DNA of 64,000 nt from positions 38,878,947-38,942,946 of the forward strand of contig CM061918.1 in NCBI GenBank assembly GCA_031002005.1, read 5' to 3'. Position 1 is the first letter of the stretch, and every line of letters starts with the position of its first letter. Positions 34,948 through 45,474 of the stretch are shown here, piece by piece. Origin of the DNA: Vandiemenella viatica. Its lineage: Eukaryota > Arthropoda > Insecta > Orthoptera > Morabidae. A model generated the notes under the pieces. The model did not search any database, was not told the origin of the DNA, and saw only the letters and a program-made list of their open reading frames with translations. Position numbers and translations under genes: made by a program.

Positions 34948-36836
34948 AGGCCACCACACACGAGCAGTCCATCTGGCGCCAGGCCATTTCGCACCATTCC
35001 ATTTAGACTCGGTCCAAACCAGGGAGTCACACACGACAGAGCCGCGCCAAGCCAGGCCACTGCGTGCCTACAAATTTCGCCAGTCCGGCTCTGGCAGTGT
35101 AGGGGCTAGCACGCTGGCCCGGCATTTTAAGGGTCACCTATTCGACTCCGCCCTGGGGCTTGTTTGGTTTTATTTTAGTGTGTGTGTGTGTTTTTTTTTT
35201 TTTTTGTCTTCGGAAATGTGTCCCAAAATTACATGAAAGAAGCCAAATACAATATTTAGTACAATATAAACTGGAGCTGGCTAAATGATCGTACAGACCG
35301 AAGGCCTTTTTTTGCTAGGTTATGGAAAGTTTTTTTAAAAATCAGCAGTCATTTAAAACTATTTTTTTCGATTTTAATTTTATTTTACAAGGAAAAAATT
35401 AAATGCTTCTTAAATGAGTAAACGAAGAAAATTAGTAAGAACGTATAAAATACAAAATGCCGTTGTGTAAGTCATTTTCCTTGTTTTATGGAAATTAACA
35501 TAATGCAAAAGATATTGTAATAAATTCTGGAACATAGATGTTGTAATATATTCATTTTAGTGATGTCACCTGGAATCAAATTTAACAACAAGGTTATAAT
35601 TGAATAAAGTCTATAAAATGGTTACATTTTACTGCTGACAAAAATGACTGAAACTAGTGTTTATTAAAAAACCGAACGAACATACTACTGTGTATGACTT
35701 ACACCGGTGTATTTATAACCAAAACTGATATATAGTGAGATTGCGTAATGTATCTTGAATTGTAAGAAAGAAGATCTTGAATTGTTTCTTTAGAATCAAT
35801 TATGTCTTTAGAAATCCTATTGGGAAGTGCTCTATAAGTTAGCATGTAGGATACACAGTGAACACGCAGGATGCGTTTACAAACACAATGATTTAAGTCT
35901 GATTTATACCACTTTGTTGATAAATAAAGCACGTATTTCATTCATCAGTTGAATTTTCAGTTCCTCCTGTTGGAAGCTGAATGAAAATCTGACTTGCTTC
36001 ATATTTTTTTACTAACAGATTGAGAGATTGATTTATCTACATATGGTTTCGGTGTCTTATTTTTATTAAAAATGTGACTGACCTACACCATTGTGACTTA
36101 AACCCTTCCAAATAGAACCTATCTCCGTGAGATAAAAACTCTTTATTTGAAGCCACGGCCAAAGCTCATATTTTCGATTTTTCAGAATTGTTTTTGGTGT
36201 TGCACTAATTCGCTATTAATACTGATTTTTTTAAAAAATATCTGTGTACAAGAATGAAAGAACTAGGGTGAAAACGACGAACAGATGAAATTCTATGAAT
36301 TTATTAGCCGTTCTAAACTAACTATTGGGTTTAATCTATAGATATAATAAAACTATAAACGGGAAAGTCTGCACATATGAGATATTCTTTAAAAAATGAG
36401 TTCGGGTAGTATTAACGCCCTACAGGAAAGAAATGAGCTGTATTTTTTTAATCTGTGTCTGTCTGAAAATTATGAACAGGATTAAGAAAAATAAATATTT
36501 GTCAGATTTTGACCGAGTTTCGCTTAATGTACAGTCCGTGGTCCCGCGAGTAAAATAAGGCAAGTTTCATTTTGATGTGAATTTGGAAAGCTGAGATATT
36601 TAAGACAAAAGTGTCTGCAAATTAGTACCCACTTTTCGTTATCCCAGTCCAGTCGTGGTGGGGGTAGTCTACCAGACCCTCGGCTACCTGGCTCGGCGCG
36701 GTGGATTTTGGACTCACCAAAAATCCAGCAAGGCTTGCCGAGCCACGCCAGTCCGTCCGCGCTGACCCACACACGGACGAGTTTTGGATCGGTGCGAGGA
36801 CATTTGGCCTGTTGGCTCATCCGTGTGTGGCGGCCT
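34948..36836. mobile_element. Harbinger-like non-autonomous element
   Basis: A 1,889-bp element flanked by TAA (34945-34947 and 36837-36839), with inverted ends AGGCCACCACACACG (left) and AGGCCGCCACACACG (right, reverse complement), one mismatch in 15. Subterminal blocks (CAGGCCATTTCGCACC-type) are also loosely shared. A 3-bp TWA duplication is the PIF/Harbinger signature. No transposase frame is present inside; the middle includes plain AT-rich DNA and a tRNA-like insert. Confidence 0.65.
35090..35170 (+). mobile_element. tRNA-like sequence, probable SINE head
   Basis: GCAGTGTAGGGGCTAGCACG (A-box-like) and ATTCGACTCCG (B-box-like) are about 40 bases apart, followed by CTTGTTTGGTTTTA and a TG-rich/T-rich stretch. 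It lies inside the Harbinger-like element. A tRNA fold was not checked; the 3' acceptor half is missing. Confidence 0.45.
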
Positions 36837-37565
36837 TAAGTATACTTGCTTCGGTTGGTCCAACAAACCTTCAGGTTGAATATCAGGCTTAGCTATTTTT
36901 ATCCTACTGTTATAAAAAAATTATGTCTATTGACACAGAAATTGGTGTCAAGTGTCCTGTCAATTCCTCTAATTCCATATGACATGTTAAGATTAAATTA
37001 ATGAAAAGAAAAGGAAGCTGGAAAACTGGATAATCAGAATGAAAACAGAACATGAATTTTTTCAAGTGCTATGTGTAGGAATTACTGTTTATGCAACAGC
37101 TTCACTGTTTTAATCTGCAGTGATTTATTTACTAACTTTTATTTCCTAAATTGGTTCTCTTTTTTTCCATATCAGTCTTGGTGGACTGTGCACAAGAATC
37201 CAGTGCGTAATATGAGGGTGGGAGGACATGTTCCATACCTGTGATAGAACTGGATTTGTAATTCATGAGTTGGAGATTGGGGGCCATGCAGCATTCATCT
37301 CAATGATTCCAGGAAACTGTCTAAAAACTGTTATTGGGATGGCCAGTATGTGGGGACTGGGACTCAATCGTAGTTCTGTTATACCAGGGGTGGCCAACCC
37401 AAATGATCTTGCGGGCCACTTTGGAAATGCATCATAACTCCATGGGCCGCATATAAACTTATATATCCCCATATTAGATTTAGACTCACTATAGACATTG
37501 TTTTGGAGTGAAAAATTGAAACACAACGAGCTATTCTTATTGTGTTTAATATTATTCTTACATGT

Positions 37566-38180
37566 AAATGGAGACTTTCCCGGCGTATTGATTCAATGAA
37601 AGTTTCTCGGGAGTCCAGCCGGATGGTGTCATAAAACGACGACGTTTCGACAACCTGCTCGGTTATCTTCATCAGGTCTATTCTTGATATTTCTTCTCAA
37701 AATCACAAAAACAGACTGGCTTCGCTGCCTCCGAAATTCGAATGTCGTTTACAGAGGGTTGCCACGACGCCCAATCAGCGCGCTGGAACTGAGGGTATCA
37801 GTGTTGCGGACTGCGTTGAACGTGGCGGGCGCTTGGATGGGTGACTGCGTATGGCTCAATACGCAGTCCGCAACGCTGATACCCTCGGCTTGCGGTAGAC
37901 CGGTTAAGCAACGGTGAGCGTGGCCAGCACTTGGATGGGTGACCATTTGGCTCCATACGCAGTCCGCAACACTGATACCCTCAGTTCCAGCGCGCTGATT
38001 GGGCGTCGTGGCAACCCTCTGTAAACGACATTCGAATTTCGGAGGCAGCGAAGCCAGTCTGTTTTTGTGATTTTGAGAAGAAATATCAAGAATAGACCTG
38101 ATGAAGATAACCGAGCAGGTTGTCGAAACGTCGTCGTTTTATGACACCATCCGGCTGGACTCCCGAGAAACTTTCATTGA
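37566..38180. mobile_element. Foldback insertion 2 with 5S rRNA-like core
   Basis: A 615-bp insertion flanked by the 15-bp direct repeat ATTATTCTTACATGT (37551-37565 and 38181-38195). After a 25-bp left tail (AAATGGAGACTTTCCCGGCG...) come two inverted arms of about 215 bp with near-identical sequence (ATTCAATGAAAGTTTCTCGG... at 37591 and its reverse complement ending at 38182). The centre (about 37810-37955) has two 5S rRNA-like blocks and a smaller palindrome (GTTGCGGACTGCG). The architecture equals that of the insertion at 18015-18607, though the arm sequences differ. It sits inside the hAT-like element. Confidence 0.8.
37886..37948 (+). ncRNA. 5S rRNA-like pol III box segment
   Basis: CCGGTTAAGCAACGGTGAGC followed by CCAGCACTTGGATGGGTGAC closely follows the internal control region of animal 5S rRNA genes (GTTAAGCAACGTCGAGC... 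and TAGTACTTGGATGGGTGACCG). Only this internal part is present, with no 5' or 3' halves, so it is not a 5S gene. A second, partial copy of the C-box block (GGGCGCTTGGATGGGTGACT) lies at 37826-37845. Both could act as a transcription start cue for the foldback element, as in SINE3-type elements. Confidence 0.6.
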
Positions 38181-39126
38181 ATTATTCTTACATGTTAACA
38201 TTGATAATATAATAATAATTATACTAAATGAAATATATAACACTAAAAATAAAATTTAAAAAATACATAAATATATAAATATAAACAAAATAAAAAAATG
38301 AAACCATTAAAAATATTTACTTTACTAGTGCGGTATTAATTTCTCCACTCTTTCACTTAGCTTTTGCAGTCGATCTCAATTTGGGTATTTGTGCATTGTA
38401 ATTGGTGCTGCAGTTTAGAATCCACTATGTTTGAGCATGTTTTGTGTTTGGTTAATTTCATTAAAAAAAAAAAAAAAACAATTCTTAGGTGTAAGTTGAA
38501 CCAAAAGCATTAATAACTTTTTGTGCCAGACTTCTCAAATTGGAAAATTTCTCTTTTGTAAATAAAATTATAAAAATCTATTTTTGATTCTGATGTTTCA
38601 AAAATGTGTTTTAACTCAATATTGCACCAGGTCTAATTGGAGATATTTGGGGCCAACTGGATTTCAACAAGGAAGGGAGATGAATACAGTATATTACAAA
38701 AATTTCGTTGTATTTGTCTAACTCTAAATTACTGATTCGGCTATCAAAAGCAGATATAAATTTTCACTACTTTAGCCATTATAAAATAAATATATTTTGT
38801 AAAAGTGTGATGAATCTCGCGAGCTGGAAAAATGTTCATGGTGTGCCTGTGGGTTGGCCACCCCTGTGATATACCTTCCTGATCCAGTATGGCAACAACT
38901 TAATGCACGCAGCCACACTGCCAGGTCTCTTCTTATTTTATTATTAATTTTAGTAAATGCAAATCAAAAATTAAAACTAGATGAAATCAGTAGAAATGAA
39001 AAACACTTTCCACAGAGTATGGATCACATTTGCCAGAGATAGAAAACCCACAGTTGTGTAAACCTTCCATGACCTGGAATTTGTTTCTATTAATTAGTCT
39101 AAAATAAAATGTTAGGGAAATACTAC

Positions 39127-39236
39127 CTCACATAGCTGCCATCATCCTCATACTTGCGGCACAAAGGGTTGTGATGCAAACAGATTTCTGTTAATGGGGT
39201 GGTTTGTATGACAGTCACCATGCCCATAGTTTTAAT
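39127..39236 (-). CDS. nxf1: NXF-family exon, last leucine-rich repeat
   Basis: Exon of 110 nt beginning in phase 0 (Ile-Lys-Thr-Met) after a TTTTCTAAAATCTTCCAG acceptor and ending with two bases of a split codon before GTAGTA. It encodes LTEICLHHNPLCRKYEDDGS, which lines up with the human NXF1 segment [20 protein letters not shown]: L-x-E-[IL]-x-L-x-x-N-x-L-C followed by an acidic D-x-S turn. A second possible donor nine bases upstream (GTGAGG) is rejected because only the site used here keeps frame with the micro-exon at 16957-16993. It lies between a hAT element and plain AT-rich intron. Confidence 0.85.
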
Positions 39237-39942
39237 CTGGAAGATTTTAGAAAAGAAACCTGTCAAAATTTTGATTGATACTTTCATCCAAGTAATTAAA
39301 ATAAAGGCATATATATATATATTTTAGGAATAATGTAATCATTCTGTAGCTGGAACAGGTATGCAGGAAAAGAAATCCTTCATGACCATTCAAGCATTCA
39401 CCTTGAATAATGCTGGAAAATTGACAAAAACTAATATCTGGATAGCTGGACCACAAATCAAACTCACGTCCTTGTAAATGTCAAATGTTACCATTTAACC
39501 CTAGACTTCTTCATACTGTTTCATTCCAAATCAAAGACACCTAATGTAAAAACATTCAATTCATAGGGCCACTAACAAAAAGAGGTCTAAATGATTAACC
39601 TGATAAATAAACACAATTTTTTTAAATTAATTTGTTTCTTAATAGTTCAATTCACTGTGAAAATGAAGCAGGCAAAATTAATTAGTGTTTAAAATTTAAC
39701 AGTAAAAAGGATTATAGGACAGTTGGCTGTATGCGAGTATTATTAGGTGGTAGACAGATCTGTGAGCCTGTAGGGTTATTAACATGTAATTATAAAGCAG
39801 CAGCTCATGCATGCCAATAGCTCTTTGAATCAAGTTATTCATTAATTAATATGTCCCCTGTAAATAATCTGGAGATTAATTGTTCGATAAACACGGATCA
39901 ATGAGTTAATAAAATGGAAATTTACAACTCATTAAATTTCTA
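39237..39942. other. Intron, nothing recognised
   Basis: AT-rich with a short TA run near 39313. It contains only the acceptor region of the 39127-39236 exon at its left edge. Confidence 0.5.
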
Positions 39943-40671
39943 ATAGGCTATTTGACAGTATCGAAAATATATTACTAATTGTAGTCATTCGCATAGCTTA
40001 AAGAAGCTATTTTTGTTAAATTTGAAAAGAAAGGTTGACTGTTTTTAATAAAAAACTCGAAGTAAAAATAGGATTTTTCTTGCCCCCTGTCATGTGACAG
40101 AAAATGCTCTGGGATTGGTGATCGCATTAGTGATGTCACGAGCCTGTAGGCGCTGCGGCTGCGTATGGAACGTTTCCTATTATCCAAGTTTTCTACTATT
40201 TTTATTGTTTTTTATTGGTTACCTATTGTTAATAATGAGATTTTATTTTGAATATAAAATGAAGAACAATTTGAAAAGACTAGTGCAGAAAAATACCGAA
40301 CATAAAAGCCTTATTTGTCGGGCTAGCTGACTTATATTCTGCGGAGCTAGAAAATGTAATAACTTCAATTCGAGAATCATTTATATTTAAACTGGAAGTT
40401 AGAGATTAACTGAATATGTATGACTAAAATTTAAAATTAAGTTAGTTGTTTTAGTAGATATTTTCGAGAAAAATGCAAATGTAGTATAAGGTAAGCACAA
40501 CAGTTAAATAACTGGATGTTGTGGACTATTTTTCTTAACTGCACATAATTAATTATAGATAAATGATATTTTTTCCTTCAAAACTGAATTTATTGTTTAT
40601 TTATTTACCGACCGCACGTAGAAACTGTGATATTTAAGTATTCACTATTAACGAGAATATAATTAACGATG

Positions 40672-40765
40672 CCATGGTGTCCAGGTAGCTGCATAGTTAA
40701 GGAGTGATATGGAATTTGAAGATCCCTATGTTTGAACCTTGATTAGGATAATATTTTTTTTGTGT
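40672..40765 (+). mobile_element. tRNA-like sequence, probable SINE head
   Basis: AGGTAGCTGCATAGTTAAGG (A-box-like) and GTTTGAACCTTG (B-box-like), followed by T-rich sequence. No complete tRNA is visible. Its sequence is unlike families A and C. Confidence 0.4.
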
Positions 40766-41329
40766 GTAACCTTTTTTTTTCCTGTTTGCTGCTTTACAGA
40801 ATCATATTTTTATTCGAAGATTTCATAAAACGTCATGCAAACGTTTGAAACATAAATTGCTGCCATACAAGAAAACTTTTATAAAACGATAACCTTCTGC
40901 TTTTAATTTTGAAAAATACCAGAGATACATTACCATTGCAAAAAATCCAGGTGCTCGGCGGTGAATTAATTTTAACAATAACATTTCATGCTAATTTCAC
41001 AACAGTTCCCAAATGCTTTGAATCCCTTTTGTTGGAATTATTACATGACAATACAACTGCCTGTTGCATTTCTGACATTAATGCATCTATTTAGTTAGTA
41101 TTTACTTTTAATGCACAAGTAATTTTCAGTTTTTTTTTAAACTTTTTATTGGTGTGCAAGTAACGTTCAGTTTCAATTTTGAAGTCTTTTCTGGTTATGT
41201 TTCAAATGTTTATTATACGCATGCTATCAAAAAATTAGTGAACCCTTCAGGAAAAAAAAAAATTGATGTTATGGAGGATTTTAGAAAAAGAATATGCAGC
41301 ACTACCAACAGCAACTAGTATCTAAAGAC

Positions 41330-41395
41330 GACTCTCACAAATGACAAAACATTCCGATGCGAGGATCGAACCCAAGAACCCTAAACTTTTGATAC
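41330..41395 (-). mobile_element. Weak tRNA-like B box, possible SINE
   Basis: The minus strand has TTGGGTTCGATCCTCGCATC, containing a good B box (GGTTCGATCC). The A-box region is poor. It is recorded only because three other tRNA-like heads lie nearby. Confidence 0.3.
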
Positions 41396-42178
41396 TCTTC
41401 TTAAACAACGCACATTAACTCAACAAAATTATGGTGTAAATGATCTTTACAGTAAATGATATGCGACTTAGTCGTAATGTCATTTGGGTTTCTAGCAGCA
41501 AGTTGCAGCAAATTTTTTTTCCTACTATTGTGTGAACACTTACGTTTATTTGGGCAGTTTTTATTGTTGTGGTTGTAGACTGATGTACTACACACTATTT
41601 ATGAATCATATTTCCAACAATTTATATACAAGTTCAGAGAAACCAACCAGACGGTACTTATGTAGAGTGAGGGCTTGCTGGCATGTGACGGTCACTGGCC
41701 CGTGCCAGGCAGCAAAGGAGCGTTTTGGCGGGCTTTCAAATACTCTGAATTTTAGCGTTGAATTTTACATAAAACAAGCATTTTTGTCGAAAAATCAATA
41801 GTATCCGGTAAATAATGGATATCAATAAACTATTTAAAACCATTTTCAAAAAATAGTCAAATAGCCTATTAAAGTCAACCTGCTACACTTAATTCCAGCT
41901 TTGGTGGATACTTAAACCATCTGATGACTGATCACCAACAGAACCTCAAGTGATAAACAGGTAATAAGGAAAAGCATTTTCGGGTTAGGATCAAAGCAGG
42001 TTGGGAGGCAGAAGTCAATGTATAATATTATATGTCAACCAATAAATTATATTGTTTTCATAATTGCAAAAATTAACAGTAAAAGATCCTTAATTATTAA
42101 ACAAAGAACAGTAACAAGCAAGAAATGAAAAACTTTGAAGAAGAGTTTGTGGCATGAAAGTATGAGACACAAGCAGAT

Positions 42179-43513
42179 TGTAAGACCCTAGGCTGATACC
42201 GGGGTTGAAGTATAGCCTTAGTGCCTCAACTTACTCTTGATGTTGGCTCAAAGTTCTATAGAAAATTTACGAAATAATTTTGATTTGGTTTGACCATGTA
42301 GCCGGATAACTCAACTTAAATGCTTTAGCTCGCCACAATATTTGCTAACCCACAAATAGAGAAAAGGTTATATGCTATCTACTAAAGCACACAAGTTCAC
42401 TGTTAGAAAAATCCAAAGTTTTATTTTCAGAATCACAAGTTCAAAATTGCATTAACAGTTGAGCAGGCAAATCGAACACTCTTTACCAAAAGTTGCAGGT
42501 TGTGGAGAGAAATTTGAACCGACCGAACCCCTTTAGTGAATTTACAAGTTCTTAACAGTCATTAAAATTACTACATAACCCGACACGATCCAACATGGTT
42601 GAACTAGCCATCATGGCGAATTACAACCAGCGTGACGAAAGACAGACCGAAACAGACGCCAGACAGGAACAGACCACAGGCAGGAACAGACAAACCATAA
42701 TGGCGGCGGGGTCTTTTTATAGAAACCACGAGAACCAGTGACGCCAGCAACTGTATCACATCCTTTTGCTTCCGCGTAGCTAAAAGTGTGTGTAATTTAT
42801 TTGACGATCCAGACTATTAAAAATGTTTAAACTTTGACAGTATCTGGACTTATCTACTAGAAGTCCAACGGCAGTCCTGTGAGAAATTTAGAGTAATTAA
42901 TTTTAAAGTTTTAGCTGTTTAAAACTGCGCGTAGTGACACATTCCAATTCGGGGAAAATCCCTGTGTTCTAGAATTTTACTCACGTGCACAACAATCCGC
43001 GACAATTATTTTACAAAAACTTAATTACTGGACAAATGCTTAAACTTTTTATGAAAACTAATATATGTACATAATCGTCTTGATTAGGGCTATCTACTGA
43101 TGTAATTTTTAATTTAATATCTCTTTTAATAAAAAACTTATTATTTTCTCTTAATTAAAATCGCTAATTAAACTTTGCTGAATTACTTAATTTTATTGCC
43201 AAAATATCGGGGATAGTGCTGACTACAGCTGGTGATAAAAGATCGGTTGTAGCTTTACGAGATTTAAAGATATTACCAATCTTAGAATTCTTACTTTTAT
43301 GATCGCGTGTTTCAAAACTTGAACAAAGCGAAATATCTCCTAAACCAAACGTTTCCCGATATGATAATTACACTTTAAAATGATTTTTATAACAAGTTGT
43401 TACTGTGGGAAAGATTACAGGGAAATTACTTAAAGTTGAAAATTGCTCTTCTCAAAATTTCAAAGTCCCGCCTAAGGAAAACTAGAATTTGCCAAAATTG
43501 TAAGGTGCTTACA
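42179..43513 (-). mobile_element. Solo LTR, copy 3 (inverted)
   Basis: A 1,335-bp minus-strand copy of the LTR family: reads TGTAAGCACCTTACAATTTT... to ...CCCCGGTATCAGCCTAGGGT then CTTACA. It is flanked by the 4-bp direct repeat AGAT (42175-42178 and 43514-43517). It shares the 3' block CCCCGGTATCA and the 5' block AAATTCTAGTTTTC with copy 1. A different TSD from copy 1 shows an independent insertion. Confidence 0.85.
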
Positions 43514-43517
43514 AGAT

Positions 43518-44794
43518 GATGATCAATGAGTTTTCGTACACAAGAAAATGCCAGTAAATGTCACATGCAAGCAGAAGCTGGATCATCCTCTTCAAAGAGA
43601 GAAGAAGAAGCTAGATAAACATTTTCAAAAAAGAAGAAACTGCGATCAACAAAGATTTAGCAAGAATTGCATGTGAAGAAAGTTCATAAAAAATTTTGTT
43701 AGAGAAGTGTTAAAGGAAAAGAAAGCAGAAAAGTGAGTTTGAAAAAGAAAGTAAAAAATACTGTGAGTATTAAATATCACAACAGTTTTCATGTAATTAT
43801 TTCTTTGTATTTGTATGTAACACTTTTGAGCAAGTAGTTCTTTGTTTAAGTTAGCAAATTGATTGAATTTGAGAGCAATTTTGATGTTGAAAATGTAACG
43901 ATAGGTTTCCAAATCTTTTAAGATAACGTAAATGAAGAGACAGAAGTTTTCAAGTGTTAGCTCTATGAGGTTTTAGGAAGAAAGTTGAATTGAAATGTAA
44001 ATGTGAAAAGAAAAAATGGGTTCATTAGTGGAGCATGCACTCTTTGGGCGAGTGCCAAAGAATGTTCTACAACTGTTTTAACCTGCAAAAGTCACACGGC
44101 ATTGCCTCCTTTCCCTGCTAGCATTATCCCCTTGACCTAAAGATGAGCCTCGCAAGACATTTCTCTGCAAGTCATTCAGCATGTAGCTTCATACAAGGTT
44201 GATTTGTTTTACTAGTTCAAAGGTTTGTTTTTACGATAAATGATACTGTTGAACAGAATCTTACATGCAAGCAAGGTCATATAGTGCAATTTTGTAATGT
44301 ATCCACTAAAAAAGAAAAAAAAAAGTGAATGTAATGTAATCATGTATTCACTAACCAACTAGCAGCTTTAAGCTCGCACTGTATTCGTCAAATAACAACC
44401 AGTACAAACATTGATATGCATCTACTAAACGACTAACATCTGTAATGTTTATAGTTGTAATATTTAATAATTTTGTATTACATAACAGTTAACAATTAAC
44501 TATGTGAAGTGGAATAATATGCTAATTCCTTACATAGAACTTTCTTAGAGGGTAAATCGTAAACTATTAACATGGTTTCGCCAGAAAATAGATTTGCCTG
44601 CCTGACCGCGGAGACTATCTGGTTATCCACAGAGCTGAGAGATCAGATAAATTAGTAATGAAACCAGCAACACACAATGGCGGAACCTTTATCAATAATA
44701 AACAAATGAATGTAACAGGGCCTAATTTAGTACTTATATATTAGACTGTATGGATGTAAGATAAATAGTATTTTTTTTTTTTTTAAACAATGCA
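43518..44794. other. AT-rich intron, nothing recognised
   Basis: No repeat boundary or coding motif; frames at 43646-43912 (-) appear random. Confidence 0.5.
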
Positions 44795-45260
44795 AGCAAG
44801 GATGCAGGCCATTGACGGCGGTATTATGCTCTCGGAGACTTTCATAGGGGCTACAATGGGACCAGTATCACCGATGGTAGCACTATGACAGCTGTGGACA
44901 ATTATGTCTTTCATGATAGCAATGGCAACTTTCGGCAGGATAAATGTCCACATGACAAGGTCAGAATCGCACTACAGTGGTTTGAGGAGTATGATAGTGA
45001 ACTCAAGTTGATATCTTGGCAACCATTTTTTGTACACCTTGTCGATGTCAAGGTCATTAGAGGTGGGCTGTAATTTAAGGGAATTGCGTAAGCCGTATGT
45101 AGACATTTGGTGCCAGTTACTAAGGACTTGTCAAATCTACGCCACACTAAATCACTGCCAGATTGCATTCCAAAGGTGGAGCAACATGCTATTAAGCAGG
45201 TATTATTAATCTCGATCATATGCAACAATAATATTTGGCACAATTCAAGATGAAATTGAG
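44795..45260 (+). pseudogene. Tc1-like transposase relic with SINE scrap
   Basis: The + frame has VDNYVFHDSNGNFRQDKCPH, then ALQWFEEYDSELKLISWQP: the F-x-x-D-N-A-x-x-H block and the W-x-x-x-[EH]-[DY]-x-E-[FL]-x-x-x-x-W-P stretch before S-P-D in Tc1-type transposases. At about 45030-45065 the family is interrupted by a fragment of SINE family A (CGATGTCAAGGTCATTAGAG). Beyond it residues like CQLLRTCQIYATL may be the C-terminus. It is inactive. Confidence 0.55.
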
Positions 45261-45474
45261 GTCTCAAAAAGTACCATTCTGATCGAGAAAGATGACCTGT
45301 CACAGTTCATGCTGATTCTGCGTATACAGGCTTCAGACCAGGAGCCAAACTTGTCTTTTGTGGCAGAAAAAGTTCATCAGGGTTGGACTACCATTCAGAA
45401 TGAAATGGTGAGCTAGTGTTGTCATATGTTGGTTTATCTGAAAGAAGGGTGCATTATTGTGATGGATAATGCTT

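Larger units (their letters stand above)
37385..38866. mobile_element. hAT-like element interrupted by a foldback insertion
   Basis: Terminal inverted repeats CAGGGGTGGCCAACCC at 37385 and its reverse complement ending at 38866 (GGGTTGGCCACCCCTG). They are flanked by the 8-bp duplication TGTTATAC (37377-37384) and TGATATAC (38867-38874), one mismatch. The CAGGGGTGGCCAA end and the 8-bp duplication are typical of hAT superfamily elements. Without the nested 615-bp insertion it is about 850 bp and has no transposase, hence non-autonomous. Confidence 0.85.
39943..41869. mobile_element. TA-flanked element, ATAGGCTATTTGAC ends
   Basis: Perfect 14-bp inverted ends ATAGGCTATTTGAC (39943-39956) and GTCAAATAGCCTAT (41856-41869), each next to TA. 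Size is 1,927 bp with no transposase frame. TA flanks suggest a Tc1/mariner-superfamily derivative. The two flanks could also come from two separate short elements. It contains tRNA-like heads at 40672 and 41330. Confidence 0.5.

Noticed and set aside
37886..37948. Functional 5S rRNA gene
   Set aside because: Only the internal control region is present; both ends of 5S rRNA are missing.
38090..38140. Hammerhead-ribozyme-like core: CTGATGA, a 7-bp stem (GATAACC/GGTTGTC), then GAAAC
   Set aside because: Penelope-like elements can carry hammerheads, and the core fits, but the bases before CTGATGA and those after the expected cleavage site do not pair to form stem I, so a ribozyme is not supported. 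Similar weak cores near 23250 and 32945 fail likewise.
39127..39136. Alternative donor GTGAGG nine bases upstream of the exon end
   Set aside because: It would not join in frame with the micro-exon, whereas the GTAGTA site does.
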